A stretch of DNA of 24,313 bases. Origin: Bacteroidota bacterium (GTDB lineage Bacteria; Bacteroidota; Ignavibacteria; Ignavibacteriales; Ignavibacteriaceae). The notes under the pieces were generated by a model. That model was not told the DNA's origin and did not search any database. It saw nothing but the letters and a program-made list of their open reading frames with translations. The stretch spans positions 1 through 24,313 of the forward strand of contig JAEXTA010000085.1 in assembly GCA_023453665.1 (NCBI GenBank). The letters are read 5' to 3'. The position numbers and the translations under genes are program-made. Positions 6,655-13,637 of the stretch are shown piece by piece; position 1 is the stretch's first letter, and every line of letters begins with the position of its first letter.

Positions 6655-6883
6655 GTATAACCAGCAACTAAACCCGACCGCTAGTTTCCGTTTGTCAAAT
6701 TTCATTTTTGAGGTTGAGTGAATTTAACAAAATACTTGTTCAGCGTAGTTCATTAATTAATTCAACTTGCAGACTGTGCTTTATGTAAACGGAAAGTTAA
6801 GCACAGTTTGCTAAATCTTCGGCATTTGTAATTAGTTTTGCTTTCCTGTTATAGGCGGCGGGTTAGTTGCAAGTACGTTATAT
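6655..6883 (+). other. attC recombination site 3
   Basis: Left box GTATAAC (6655-6661) and right box GTTATAT (6877-6883). The left arm 6664-6681 reads GCAACTaAACCCGaCCGC and pairs over 16 bp with 6855-6870. One A (A6670, or an adjacent A) and A6677 are left unpaired. The variable region has a strong internal hairpin, 6769-6781 with 6799-6811 (13 bp with one G-T wobble), matching the hairpin in attC2. About 229 nt long. It is the last attC found; no further copy was seen downstream. Confidence 0.88.
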
Positions 6884-6934
6884 CTTGTTCTGAAATAAAA
6901 TACTACACATAATATAGATTACAAGGGGTCTATA

Positions 6935-8422
6935 ATGAATCAACTAAAAGTATTCTTTTCGTGGGCGTTGATCGCAATCTTCTTCAATAGTTGTTTTGAC
7001 AAAAACAGTTCTTCCTCAAATGATATCGAAGGAATGTGGATATCAACTAAAGAAACATCTTCCAATTTTGGAGATGCTGACAATGCTGTTATGTTAATCA
7101 AAAAAACTAGTGATAATAAACTTACAGCCCGTTGTTGTTTTACAGCGCTGGGTGAATTCAAAATGGAATGTAAGTTTATTGATGTACAGTATGATAGCAC
7201 CGTAAAAAAATTAAGTATAATCGATTCAGATTCAGATACTTTGATTCTGAACTTCGATGCTGAAAAAAATATGCTTGTAGGCGGCTTTCATTCTGATAAT
7301 GAAATAAAACCGGTTAATTTTGTCCGTACGCAAAAAGATTTTTCAAATTTATTTTACGCCCGTAAACCTGACAGCCGCGGACAAATGACTTATAAGTATA
7401 TCAAACCGGGGCAGACAGATAATTATTTGCACACAGATAACATTTTCAATTTTGTAAAGGATACAACGGCATTTTATAATTTCATTGATAGGATTCTTAA
7501 ACAAAAATCCGGACATCTTGAATCAATATTAATTATCAAAGACGGTAAACTTATTCTTGAAGAATATTTTTTCGATTATAATCCAACAAAACTTCATCGC
7601 TTAAACTCCTGCACAAAAAGTATTACTTCCTTGCTGCTGGGAATTGCTTTGAACCGCAATAAGAGAAATAATGTCGATCAATCGGTTTTCTACTTTTTCC
7701 CTCAGTATGATTCTTATAAAACTCCGGTAAAGGAAAAGATAACACTTAAACATACTTTAACGATGACGGCAGGATTTAATGAGGATGATGATTTTGAAGA
7801 TAATGGACCGGAAAATTTTATTCGATATATACTTAATAGTGAAATGGATACAAAGCCGGGTGAGAAATTCAGGTACAGCGGTAAATGTTCAAATCTGCTC
7901 GGCGGGATTATTTATACGCTTGAAAAAAAACAGGCTGATGAATTTGCAAAAGAAGTTCTGTTCAGCAAACTGGGTATTTCCGAATTTAACTGGGAAAAAG
8001 AAAATGGTGTAGTTCCCTGTAATGCTGGTCTAAAACTATATCCGAGAGATATGGCTAAAATAGGTTTGCTGGTTTTGAATAATGGCAACTGGAACGGTGA
8101 GCAAATCGTTCCTGAAGAGTGGATTACAGAATCAACAAAACCGTATGTTGCTGAAAGCGATTTTTTTGATTACGGATACCAATGGTGGTACAGAAGTAAA
8201 CGCAACAAAAGCTGGTGGAATGATCCCGTTCGCGGTAGTAAATCCGAACACGATATGTTTTTAGCACTTGGTGCAGGGGGACAGTATATAATGGTTATAA
8301 GAGATTTGAATATGGTAATAGTAACAGTTTCATCAGATTATAATAGAGATGGAATGGATCATCAAAAAATACCAATGGTTATTGAAGAAATAGTTCCGAT
8401 GTTTCAATCTTCGGGATTATAG
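6935..8422 (+). CDS. beta-lactamase/PBP4-family serine hydrolase lipoprotein
   Basis: A 495-residue protein. The N-terminus is a lipoprotein signal with lipobox F-N-S-C and lipidated Cys20. Residues about 33-130 look like a small beta-rich domain. The rest is a class C beta-lactamase-type fold: S225-C-T-K228 (nucleophile Ser and general-base Lys), Y314-S in the FRYSG segment followed by SNLLGGII, and G446-A-G-G-Q in place of the KTG box. Homologous proteins include esterases, D-aminopeptidases and penicillin-binding-like hydrolases, so the substrate cannot be named. GGGG lies 7-10 nt before the ATG, unlike the cassette genes. It begins 51 nt after the last attC box but has no attC of its own, so it is probably the first backbone gene after the array. 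Confidence 0.88.
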   Translation: MNQLKVFFSWALIAIFFNSCFDKNSSSSNDIEGMWISTKETSSNFGDADNAVMLIKKTSDNKLTARCCFTALGEFKMECKFIDVQYDSTVKKLSIIDSDSDTLILNFDAEKNMLVGGFHSDNEIKPVNFVRTQKDFSNLFYARKPDSRGQMTYKYIKPGQTDNYLHTDNIFNFVKDTTAFYNFIDRILKQKSGHLESILIIKDGKLILEEYFFDYNPTKLHRLNSCTKSITSLLLGIALNRNKRNNVDQSVFYFFPQYDSYKTPVKEKITLKHTLTMTAGFNEDDDFEDNGPENFIRYILNSEMDTKPGEKFRYSGKCSNLLGGIIYTLEKKQADEFAKEVLFSKLGISEFNWEKENGVVPCNAGLKLYPRDMAKIGLLVLNNGNWNGEQIVPEEWITESTKPYVAESDFFDYGYQWWYRSKRNKSWWNDPVRGSKSEHDMFLALGAGGQYIMVIRDLNMVIVTVSSDYNRDGMDHQKIPMVIEEIVPMFQSSGL

Positions 8423-8497
8423 AGCTAGAGTACTTTAGAAAAAATAAAGACAGGAAGTTTTTTAAATAAAATAAATGTGGTTTTGTGTTTTAACGAC

Positions 8498-8518
8498 ACT
8501 TTCATCATTGAAAGTTTT
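8498..8518 (+). terminator. weak hairpin downstream of the serine hydrolase
   Basis: ACTTTCA (8498-8504) pairs with TGAAAGT (8509-8515) around a TCAT loop and is followed by TTT. It is 76 nt after the stop. AT-rich, so it could be a weak terminator or chance. Confidence 0.3.
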
Positions 8519-8602
8519 GATTGTGCAATTCTGAGGGGTGGATTTGGAAATGATATTGATATTCATAAAAAATTTATAATGACTTAATCAGGGAGAGAGT
8601 TT

Positions 8603-9172
8603 GTGAGATACCAGGAAACAGGGCGCTTCGGGAGAATAACAAAAAATTTAAGACGGCTTGGTTTTGAAAATCAAATGCCGCAGATATTATTTGACTCCGA
8701 TAAGTTTACAACTCTAAAAAAATCCAACCAGTCTGATTATGTTGAGAAAGTTATAGGCAGAATGAATGTCATTCTCGGTGAAGAAAACACAAACAAAGTT
8801 TTATTTGAATGCGGCGCTCAATGCTGCGGAAAGTCGTGGTCTGATTTTGCTTTAAAGATTTGGAAACAATCAACTTCGTTGAATGACTTTTTTATCCAAC
8901 TTAATGAAGAAGAAAAAAAGTATAATACTTTTATAGAATATCATCCTGAACCAAATACAATAATTGTTGAAAGAAGTGCCTGTATATGCGGATTGATTAA
9001 TAAAGGGAAACCATTTACAGTTAACAAAAATTTTTGTAACTGCAGCGTCGGACATATGTCGGTATTCTTTAAAACAATTTTTTCTGTGACGGATATACAA
9101 CTGGAAAATTCAATATTTGCAGGGGCAAATAAATGCAGATGGATATTAACGATTCAAAGAGAATCGAATTAA
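8603..9172 (+). CDS. Cys-rich protein, V4R/DUF6144-like, function unknown
   Basis: A 189-residue protein starting at GTG 8603, supported by GGGAGAG at 8591-8597. No signal peptide or membrane helix. Cysteines are grouped: C70, C74, C75 (CGAQCCG), C127-x-C129 (ACICG), C145-x-C147 (FCNCSVGH) and C178 (NKCRW). The C-terminal part, CxCSxGH, then a 'VTDIQLENSIFAGANKCRW' stretch with a final strand, resembles V4R-type small-molecule-binding domains and DUF6144-like proteins, in which a buried site is lined by Cys/His. Metal or Fe-S binding is possible. It is the first of several genes in the same direction; the next starts about 100 nt later. The family call is from pattern resemblance only. Confidence 0.75.
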   Translation: MRYQETGRFGRITKNLRRLGFENQMPQILFDSDKFTTLKKSNQSDYVEKVIGRMNVILGEENTNKVLFECGAQCCGKSWSDFALKIWKQSTSLNDFFIQLNEEEKKYNTFIEYHPEPNTIIVERSACICGLINKGKPFTVNKNFCNCSVGHMSVFFKTIFSVTDIQLENSIFAGANKCRWILTIQRESN

Positions 9173-9273
9173 CTGGTGAAATAAAATGAAAACTCTGAAG
9201 TTTGAACCCGTGATACTGGCAAGACTATTTTTTATTTTTAAATCGTTCAAAAATAAATACAAGGGAATACAAA

Positions 9274-9762
9274 ATGAAAAACATCCTTCCATTCATATTC
9301 ATAAGTGCATTAGTATTTTTTTCATGTTCAAAATCCAAAAGCGGAGAGCTGTTAACATTTCCTGCCGGATGGGAAATCAAACACGATTATATGGGATGTG
9401 CAATTATGGGTTTAAGTCCGCTTGAAAATGAATATGATAATTTCAGGGAGAATGGAAATCTTGTAATAGAAAAACTTCCGCAAAGTGTTACTGCCACGGA
9501 ATACAACAAGCTGAGTGTGAATGTGATGGGCAATATGCTTACCAATTTTGAAATTATTTCTACTTCTCCTGCTGTTATAAAAGAATACAACTGCAGTAAA
9601 ATGATTTACACTCACACAATGGGTCAGGTGAATATTAAAGTATTGTGTTTCTTTATAGTTGACGGAAAGGATGGATATGTCTTAACTTTTTCTGCTTCAA
9701 CTGAGAACTTTGATAAATTTTTACCGGAGTTTAATAAAATAGCTGATACTGTTAATTTGTAA
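9274..9762 (+). CDS. PsbP/DcrB-like lipoprotein
   Basis: A 162-residue protein with lipobox F-F-S-C and lipidated Cys18. AAGGG lies 8-12 nt before the ATG. The mature domain opens with FPAGWEI and continues with alternating strands and two helices: GLSPLE, NGNLVIEKLP, a central helix TEYNKLSVNVMG, VNIKVLCFFIVDGKDGYVLTFSA, then FDKFLPEFNKIADTV. This layout (start 'xPxGW', late 'GYxLTFSA', closing helix 'F..F..I..S/T') is that of the PsbP/DcrB/DUF1795 superfamily, small periplasmic proteins of mostly unknown function. It sits on the outer face of the inner membrane or on the outer membrane. Confidence 0.8.
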   Translation: MKNILPFIFISALVFFSCSKSKSGELLTFPAGWEIKHDYMGCAIMGLSPLENEYDNFRENGNLVIEKLPQSVTATEYNKLSVNVMGNMLTNFEIISTSPAVIKEYNCSKMIYTHTMGQVNIKVLCFFIVDGKDGYVLTFSASTENFDKFLPEFNKIADTVNL

Positions 9763-9796
9763 TATCAAATAATATTATGGGGAAGGAGTCTGGCAG

Positions 9797-10627
9797 ATGT
9801 TAGTGCCATTAATATGGTTTCGGTTTAAATGTATTTACATTAAAATTTTTTATACAACATTTCTTTTGTTGACGTGTTTTATACTCACCGCTTGTTTATC
9901 CGGTTGTGATAATACAAATGAACCTGATACTTTATTTAAAGCTGAAGAACGAATTACCGGCGAGTTTGACTATTACATGTCGGTAAAAAAAAGTGTGATT
10001 ACAAATCCTATCGGGTTTACATATTTATTCGGCGATATTGATACAATTAAAACGCGCTATGTGATTGACAGAAGTGTCTGGGCAGAATCATACCAGTCTG
10101 CGAAATCAGAATTGAAAAATATAAATTTAATATATGTTATTGATGGCGATACAGTGATGTATGATGTTACTTATCCTGCAAACACACAGAATAAATATGG
10201 TTGTACTCTTAACCTCAACGTTAATACAAGGAATATTGAACTAACCCCGCCGAATAAAGGATTACAAACGGATTTTTTAGATGCAACTCTCAAAACCGAA
10301 ACAGATGCATATCCTGTAAAGATTGATCATCATTCAGGTTCAATAAATGTTAAGACGATTAGCGGTGATATATCTTCTTCAATAGCAATACCGGTTGAAG
10401 GTTATTGTGTATGTTACTCTGAAACCGGTGAAATAAACATAAAAATACCACAAGGTACTTCAGCATCTTTTGTGTTAAAGACAAACACCGGCAGAATAAC
10501 AATTAGAAATCTGAATCCATCATTAACAACAAATACTCCAACTGAAGTATCAGGAATATTAAACAATGATAACGGTACATTTTATTTAGAAAGCAAAACC
10601 GGGAACGTTACTCTTGAGGGATTATAA
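9797..10627 (+). CDS. lipoprotein with DUF4097-like beta-repeat tail
   Basis: A 276-residue protein. The ATG at 9797 is preceded by GGAAGGAG (9782-9789). An unusually long N-terminal region precedes a hydrophobic stretch and a lipobox L-S-G-C with Cys37 (Cys33 is an alternative). The middle is unassigned. From about residue 180 the sequence has regularly spaced GSINVKTISGDI, TGEINIKIP, TGRITIRNL and TGNVTL segments. Such short 'SGxI/TGxI' strand-turn repeats are typical of the DUF4097 putative-adhesin beta-helix. Its TAA (10625-10627) is one base before the next start, so the two genes form a transcription unit. Confidence 0.78.
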   Translation: MLVPLIWFRFKCIYIKIFYTTFLLLTCFILTACLSGCDNTNEPDTLFKAEERITGEFDYYMSVKKSVITNPIGFTYLFGDIDTIKTRYVIDRSVWAESYQSAKSELKNINLIYVIDGDTVMYDVTYPANTQNKYGCTLNLNVNTRNIELTPPNKGLQTDFLDATLKTETDAYPVKIDHHSGSINVKTISGDISSSIAIPVEGYCVCYSETGEINIKIPQGTSASFVLKTNTGRITIRNLNPSLTTNTPTEVSGILNNDNGTFYLESKTGNVTLEGL

Positions 10628-10628
10628 A

Positions 10629-11186
10629 ATGAAAATGATAAAAACTAAAAACATTATTGTGAAATCAATAATTACTAATACGCTTCTGATTATACTTTTT
10701 CTTTCATTTACGTGGGTATGTACAAATGACAATCCTATTCTTCAGCCTGTGCAATCAGTTGAAGGAACGTGGAGTGAAGATTTTTATTGGAGTTCGTTCG
10801 GTCACATTATTATTGGCGGAGGAACTCTTGAGGACAGTGTTATGATTAAAACTTCCACTCTGACTTTTAGTGAAAATAGTTTTGAATTAAAAATTCTTCC
10901 GCCGCACAGAATTTTCTCTTCAATCGGGGATTCAGTCTTTGTTACGAATAATAGTGATACTGTATTTACAGGCTCATACACAATATCAGCAGATACATTA
11001 AAATTTATTATGGGTCCTGATCAAATTGCAAAACCTTTTAAGTATCGAATAAATGGAGATAGTCTTTATATATCTCAACTGCCAATATCGGTTGATACAT
11101 CCGGGACAGCCTTATATGAAATGAGCAGTTTTCTGTGGGGAAATACATTTTCAAAACATTCAGGAGTGTTTGGTAGAAAGCAATAA
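10629..11186 (+). CDS. lipocalin-like exported protein
   Basis: 185 residues from the ATG at 10629. A TTG at 10614 extends the frame, but GAGGG at 10616-10620 is well placed for 10629. The N-terminus has a hydrophobic stretch (about 13-30) ending at Cys31, a poor lipobox (W-V-C), so lipidation is uncertain. The mature part begins VEGTWS and continues with SxLTFSENSFELKI, GSYTISADTLKFIM and YRINGDSLYIS. The 'GxW' opening, with strand pairs ending in 'DTLxF' and 'NGDSLYI', is a pattern found in lipocalin-like small beta-barrel proteins of this phylum. Function unknown; coupled to the preceding lipoprotein gene. Confidence 0.75.
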   Translation: MKMIKTKNIIVKSIITNTLLIILFLSFTWVCTNDNPILQPVQSVEGTWSEDFYWSSFGHIIIGGGTLEDSVMIKTSTLTFSENSFELKILPPHRIFSSIGDSVFVTNNSDTVFTGSYTISADTLKFIMGPDQIAKPFKYRINGDSLYISQLPISVDTSGTALYEMSSFLWGNTFSKHSGVFGRKQ

Positions 11187-11416
11187 GCTAATAAGGTTTA
11201 CTTAAATAAATGTAAATCCGTTACTAAGGTTAGATCAATCGAATAACCGTTCATAAAGTGACAGTACAAACCTTTACGTTCTAAGATGTAATTTCATTCA
11301 GTCATTCAAACATTCATCCATACAATATTTTTTGATAATAAATAATTAATCTGCGTTAATCCTAAGTAACTGGAAACGTGTCTAATTCTTCGACAGTACT
11401 TTTATCCAACTAACAG

Positions 11417-12010
11417 ATGCAAATATTATATTTGAATATGGAAGAAACAGAGCTTGTCAGTCGCCTGAAAAATGGTGATGAAGAAGCCTTTCGCATTATC
11501 TTCAATGACAATCAACGAAAAGTATTAAATACATGTTACCGGATTGTTAATGATAAGGGGACAGCAGAAGATCTTACACAGGAAGTATTCATCAAGGTTC
11601 ATTCGGCGATAAAATATTTCAGAGGGGATTCAAAATTTTCAACATGGATTTACAGGATTGCTGTAACAAAATCATTAGACTATCTCCGCGCAAAGAAAAG
11701 AAAAAAAAGATTCGGTTTTGCAAGATTTTCGGACAGCTCAAATGAAGAGTTTATTATGTCAAAGATTTCCGGAAGAGAATATCCCGGTGATTCTCTTGAA
11801 ATGGATGAAAGAAAATATTTCCTGGAAAAAGCCCTTAATGCAATTCCCGAAAACCAGCGAATTGCATTTTCCCTGAGCAAATATGATGAAATGAGTTACC
11901 AGGAAATTGCTGAGATACTCGGGATATCTTTATCGGCTGTTGAATCACTTATTCACCGTGCAAAAAAGAATCTTGAAAAGAAATTGTTTCACTACTATAA
12001 AAAACTATAA
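11417..12010 (+). CDS. ECF-type RNA polymerase sigma factor
   Basis: 197 residues from 11417; an internal ATG at 11438 (MEETELVSRLKNGD) matches the usual start of such proteins and may be the true one, since neither start has a clear ribosome binding site. Region 2 spans about 12-95: AFRIIF, then DLTQEVFIKVH (52-62, core-polymerase and -10 contacts) and FSTWIYRIAVTKSLDYLR. Region 4 spans about 135-190: LNAIPENQRIAFSL and helix-turn-helix YQEIAEILGISLSAVESLIHRAKKNL. Length and architecture are those of a standard ECF sigma factor. The next two genes encode a short membrane protein and a periplasmic LTxxQ protein, so it is likely held inactive at the membrane until an envelope or metal signal is sensed. 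Confidence 0.92.
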   Translation: MQILYLNMEETELVSRLKNGDEEAFRIIFNDNQRKVLNTCYRIVNDKGTAEDLTQEVFIKVHSAIKYFRGDSKFSTWIYRIAVTKSLDYLRAKKRKKRFGFARFSDSSNEEFIMSKISGREYPGDSLEMDERKYFLEKALNAIPENQRIAFSLSKYDEMSYQEIAEILGISLSAVESLIHRAKKNLEKKLFHYYKKL

Positions 12011-12066
12011 TTTCAATATGCGCAAGACAAAGGTTTTTTTATCGTCTTATTATTATAGGCAATCAA

Positions 12067-12411
12067 ATGATGAAGAATAAAAAAAATATTACAGAGGAAG
12101 TTGAAAAAACTATAAGCCTGATGGATTCTCAGGAAAATCTTAATGTTAGTCCATTTCTGTATACAAGGATAAATTCCCGCATTGCAGAATTAAAAAAATC
12201 AGGGGAAGCAGGAATAGTATTTTCCGGAGTTCAAATTTTGAAAGTCTCTCTTTTTGTTTTGCTGTTCTCGTTAAATCTTTTTTCGATCATTGTTCATATT
12301 AAGGATGATGACAGTACAACTAAGTTGCGGCAGGAATATCTTGACAGTATAAGAACGGAATACACTTCTAATCCCGGTTATTATTCCGGTTCAACAGGAG
12401 GTGGAAATTAA
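12067..12411 (+). CDS. one-pass membrane protein, candidate anti-sigma factor
   Basis: A 114-residue protein with a cytoplasmic N-terminal part of about 55 residues (helical, charged, NVSPFLYTRINSRIAEL), one transmembrane helix at about 58-78 (ILKVSLFVLLFSLNLFSIIVHI) and a short periplasmic tail ending in GSTGGGN. It lies 56 nt after the sigma factor stop and directly abuts the next gene. The 'SPFLYTRINSRI' segment before a membrane helix is seen in short anti-sigma proteins that follow ECF genes in Bacteroidota-like genomes. No zinc-binding HxxxCxxC motif is present, so the anti-sigma role rests on position and topology. Confidence 0.75.
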   Translation: MMKNKKNITEEVEKTISLMDSQENLNVSPFLYTRINSRIAELKKSGEAGIVFSGVQILKVSLFVLLFSLNLFSIIVHIKDDDSTTKLRQEYLDSIRTEYTSNPGYYSGSTGGGN

Positions 12412-12924
12412 ATGGACTGGTTAACGAAACAAAAAACTTATGTCTGGTTTATAATTTTTCTTGTCGTGATAAATCTTGCAACATTAATTTTTTTATGGTT
12501 TGACCGATCAGGAAGTAAAAACGACTTTGAGCATGGACCAAGAAGAACAGACAATTTTCTTAAAGCAGAACTTGGTTTAACCGATGAACAGGATAAGCTC
12601 ATGAAAGATTCGAGAGATAGATTTTTTGATTCATCGGGAAAGATTATGAATGAAATGGATCAGCTTAAGAAACAGCTTCGTTCAGAAGCTTTTAACCAGA
12701 ATCCTGATTCCATTTCTGTAGACAGCATTACTGCGAGGATCGGAATACTTCAATCACAAACAGAAGAACTTGCATTCAAACATTTTAAGGAACTGAACTC
12801 GATATTAAATTCTGAGCAATCAAAAAAATTTCAGGAAATTTTTAACAGGGACAGAAAGCATCCCCATGATCATAACGGAAAACATCCACCACCGACTCCT
12901 TTCGGCAATCCGCCTTCAAGATAA
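12412..12924 (+). CDS. membrane-anchored Spy/CpxP/CnrX-like periplasmic sensor
   Basis: A 170-residue protein. The ATG follows the previous stop immediately; AGGAGG at 12397-12402 is an excellent ribosome binding site. A transmembrane anchor at about 11-30 is followed by a helical periplasmic domain: LGLTDEQ (L56-Q60 LTxxQ motif), a long charged helix, and a second copy-like region LNSILNSEQSKKFQEIF. This is the LTxxQ pattern of Spy/CpxP chaperones and the CnrX/heavy-metal-resistance family. The tail (from about 146) is His- and Pro-rich (RKHPHDHNGKHPPP), suggesting metal binding. In the cnrYXH type of system such a protein senses metal and controls an anti-sigma/ECF pair, and this operon has the same three components. 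Confidence 0.85.
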   Translation: MDWLTKQKTYVWFIIFLVVINLATLIFLWFDRSGSKNDFEHGPRRTDNFLKAELGLTDEQDKLMKDSRDRFFDSSGKIMNEMDQLKKQLRSEAFNQNPDSISVDSITARIGILQSQTEELAFKHFKELNSILNSEQSKKFQEIFNRDRKHPHDHNGKHPPPTPFGNPPSR

Positions 12925-13637
12925 AATCAGCTAACGGTAAACTTAGCTCAATTTTTAAATAATCTTACAGCTTTTTATAAGGTGTGTTGTTTAAATCAAC
13001 AATACTTTAAATAAATATCAAGGCGCAAGTTTATCAATAATGCAGCGTCATACTTCAATGTTCTTAGTTGTTGTTTGAATAAAGGTTTGTTTTACTGGTT
13101 CACTAATTATTAACAGTATGCGGAATTATTTAGCAAGACTGTTAAAAACATGTTTATGACAGAATCATGGAACCATTAAAAAGAAAGTTTTGTTACAGTA
13201 GTCTGTTTACTTATTGAGGCAGTTAAATAATGCATTCAATAGAAGAGAGTAAACCCGGTAATTACTCAATTCGTTTTAGTAATGAAATCAACTTCGACAA
13301 ATAATTAAACCTTAACCATTATTTATGGGAGAAAATATTCAAGCCAGAAAAATTTTTCACAACTAAAAATTATTACTATTAGCATTACCTGTTGAAAAAG
13401 GACTCCTCGTCTCTTTCAACAAAAACGAGGCGTCTCAAAAAGTATTTTCTGAAATGATCTTCCCGGGAAAATCAGATTATTGGAGGTAAGACGATTTTCC
13501 CTTCTATCAGTAAATACAATGCCCATTGATGACGCCTCATTTATTTCATATCAACCCTGAAGTTATAATTCTTTAAATCGCGCTAATATTAATCTATATT
13601 TACATCAGAAATATCAACACATTATTTCGGGGATGTT
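12925..13637. other. 713-bp intergenic region
   Basis: No credible ORF. It contains a small TGTTG/CAACA hairpin (12985-13001) not far after the sigma operon, then AT-rich sequence, then the nested inverted-repeat element at 13391-13538. The last 100 bp lead into the 13638 gene and include TATATTTA near 13600, a loose match to the Bacteroidota -7 box TAnnTTTG. Confidence 0.6.
13391..13538 (+). ncRNA. candidate structured RNA or nested inverted-repeat element
   Basis: A 5' hairpin pairs GTTGAAA (13391-13397) with TTTCAAC (13414-13420). It is followed by a long stem-loop. The outer stem is GAGGCGTC (13427-13434) with GACGCCTC (13531-13538), extended by TCAA (13435-13438) with TTGA (13526-13529). 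The middle stem pairs 13442-13452 with 13507-13517 (10 bp, one mismatch). The inner stem is GGGAAAATC (13465-13473) with GATTTTCCC (13493-13501), with a 19-nt loop containing GGAGG. CCTCGT (13405-13410) in the 5' hairpin loop can pair with ACGAGG (13425-13430), which would open the outer stem, so two exclusive folds are possible. Strand is unproven. It lies 100 nt before the 13638 gene. I recognise no known riboswitch family. Confidence 0.45.

Larger units (their letters stand above)
1414..6883 (+). mobile_element. integron gene-cassette array without integrase in view (CALIN), three cassettes
   Basis: Three attC sites follow three cassette inserts at 1415-2913, 2914-5253 and 5254-6877. Criteria seen directly: every gene points the same way; each stop codon is 5-7 nt before the left attC box; each attC has complementary arms with a CCGC/GCGG-type core ending in GTTA; and the first 12-13 nt of each cassette are the exact reverse complement of the last bases of that cassette's left attC box. 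The pairs are 1414-1425 with 2728-2739, 2913-2924 with 5028-5039, and 5253-5265 with 6649-6661. This is expected if each unit once closed into a circle at G^TT and was inserted by a tyrosine integrase of the IntI family. No intI gene is within the window, so the array is either a CALIN or a distal part of a larger integron. Confidence 0.88.

Noticed and set aside
9186..9425. Reading frame overlapping the start of the PsbP/DcrB-like lipoprotein gene
   Set aside because: It overlaps a gene with a clear ribosome binding site, signal peptide and fold pattern, and its product has no such features.
13391..13538. Known riboswitch (for example c-di-GMP class)
   Set aside because: None of the conserved loop sequences I know for common riboswitch classes is present; only the secondary structure is suggestive.
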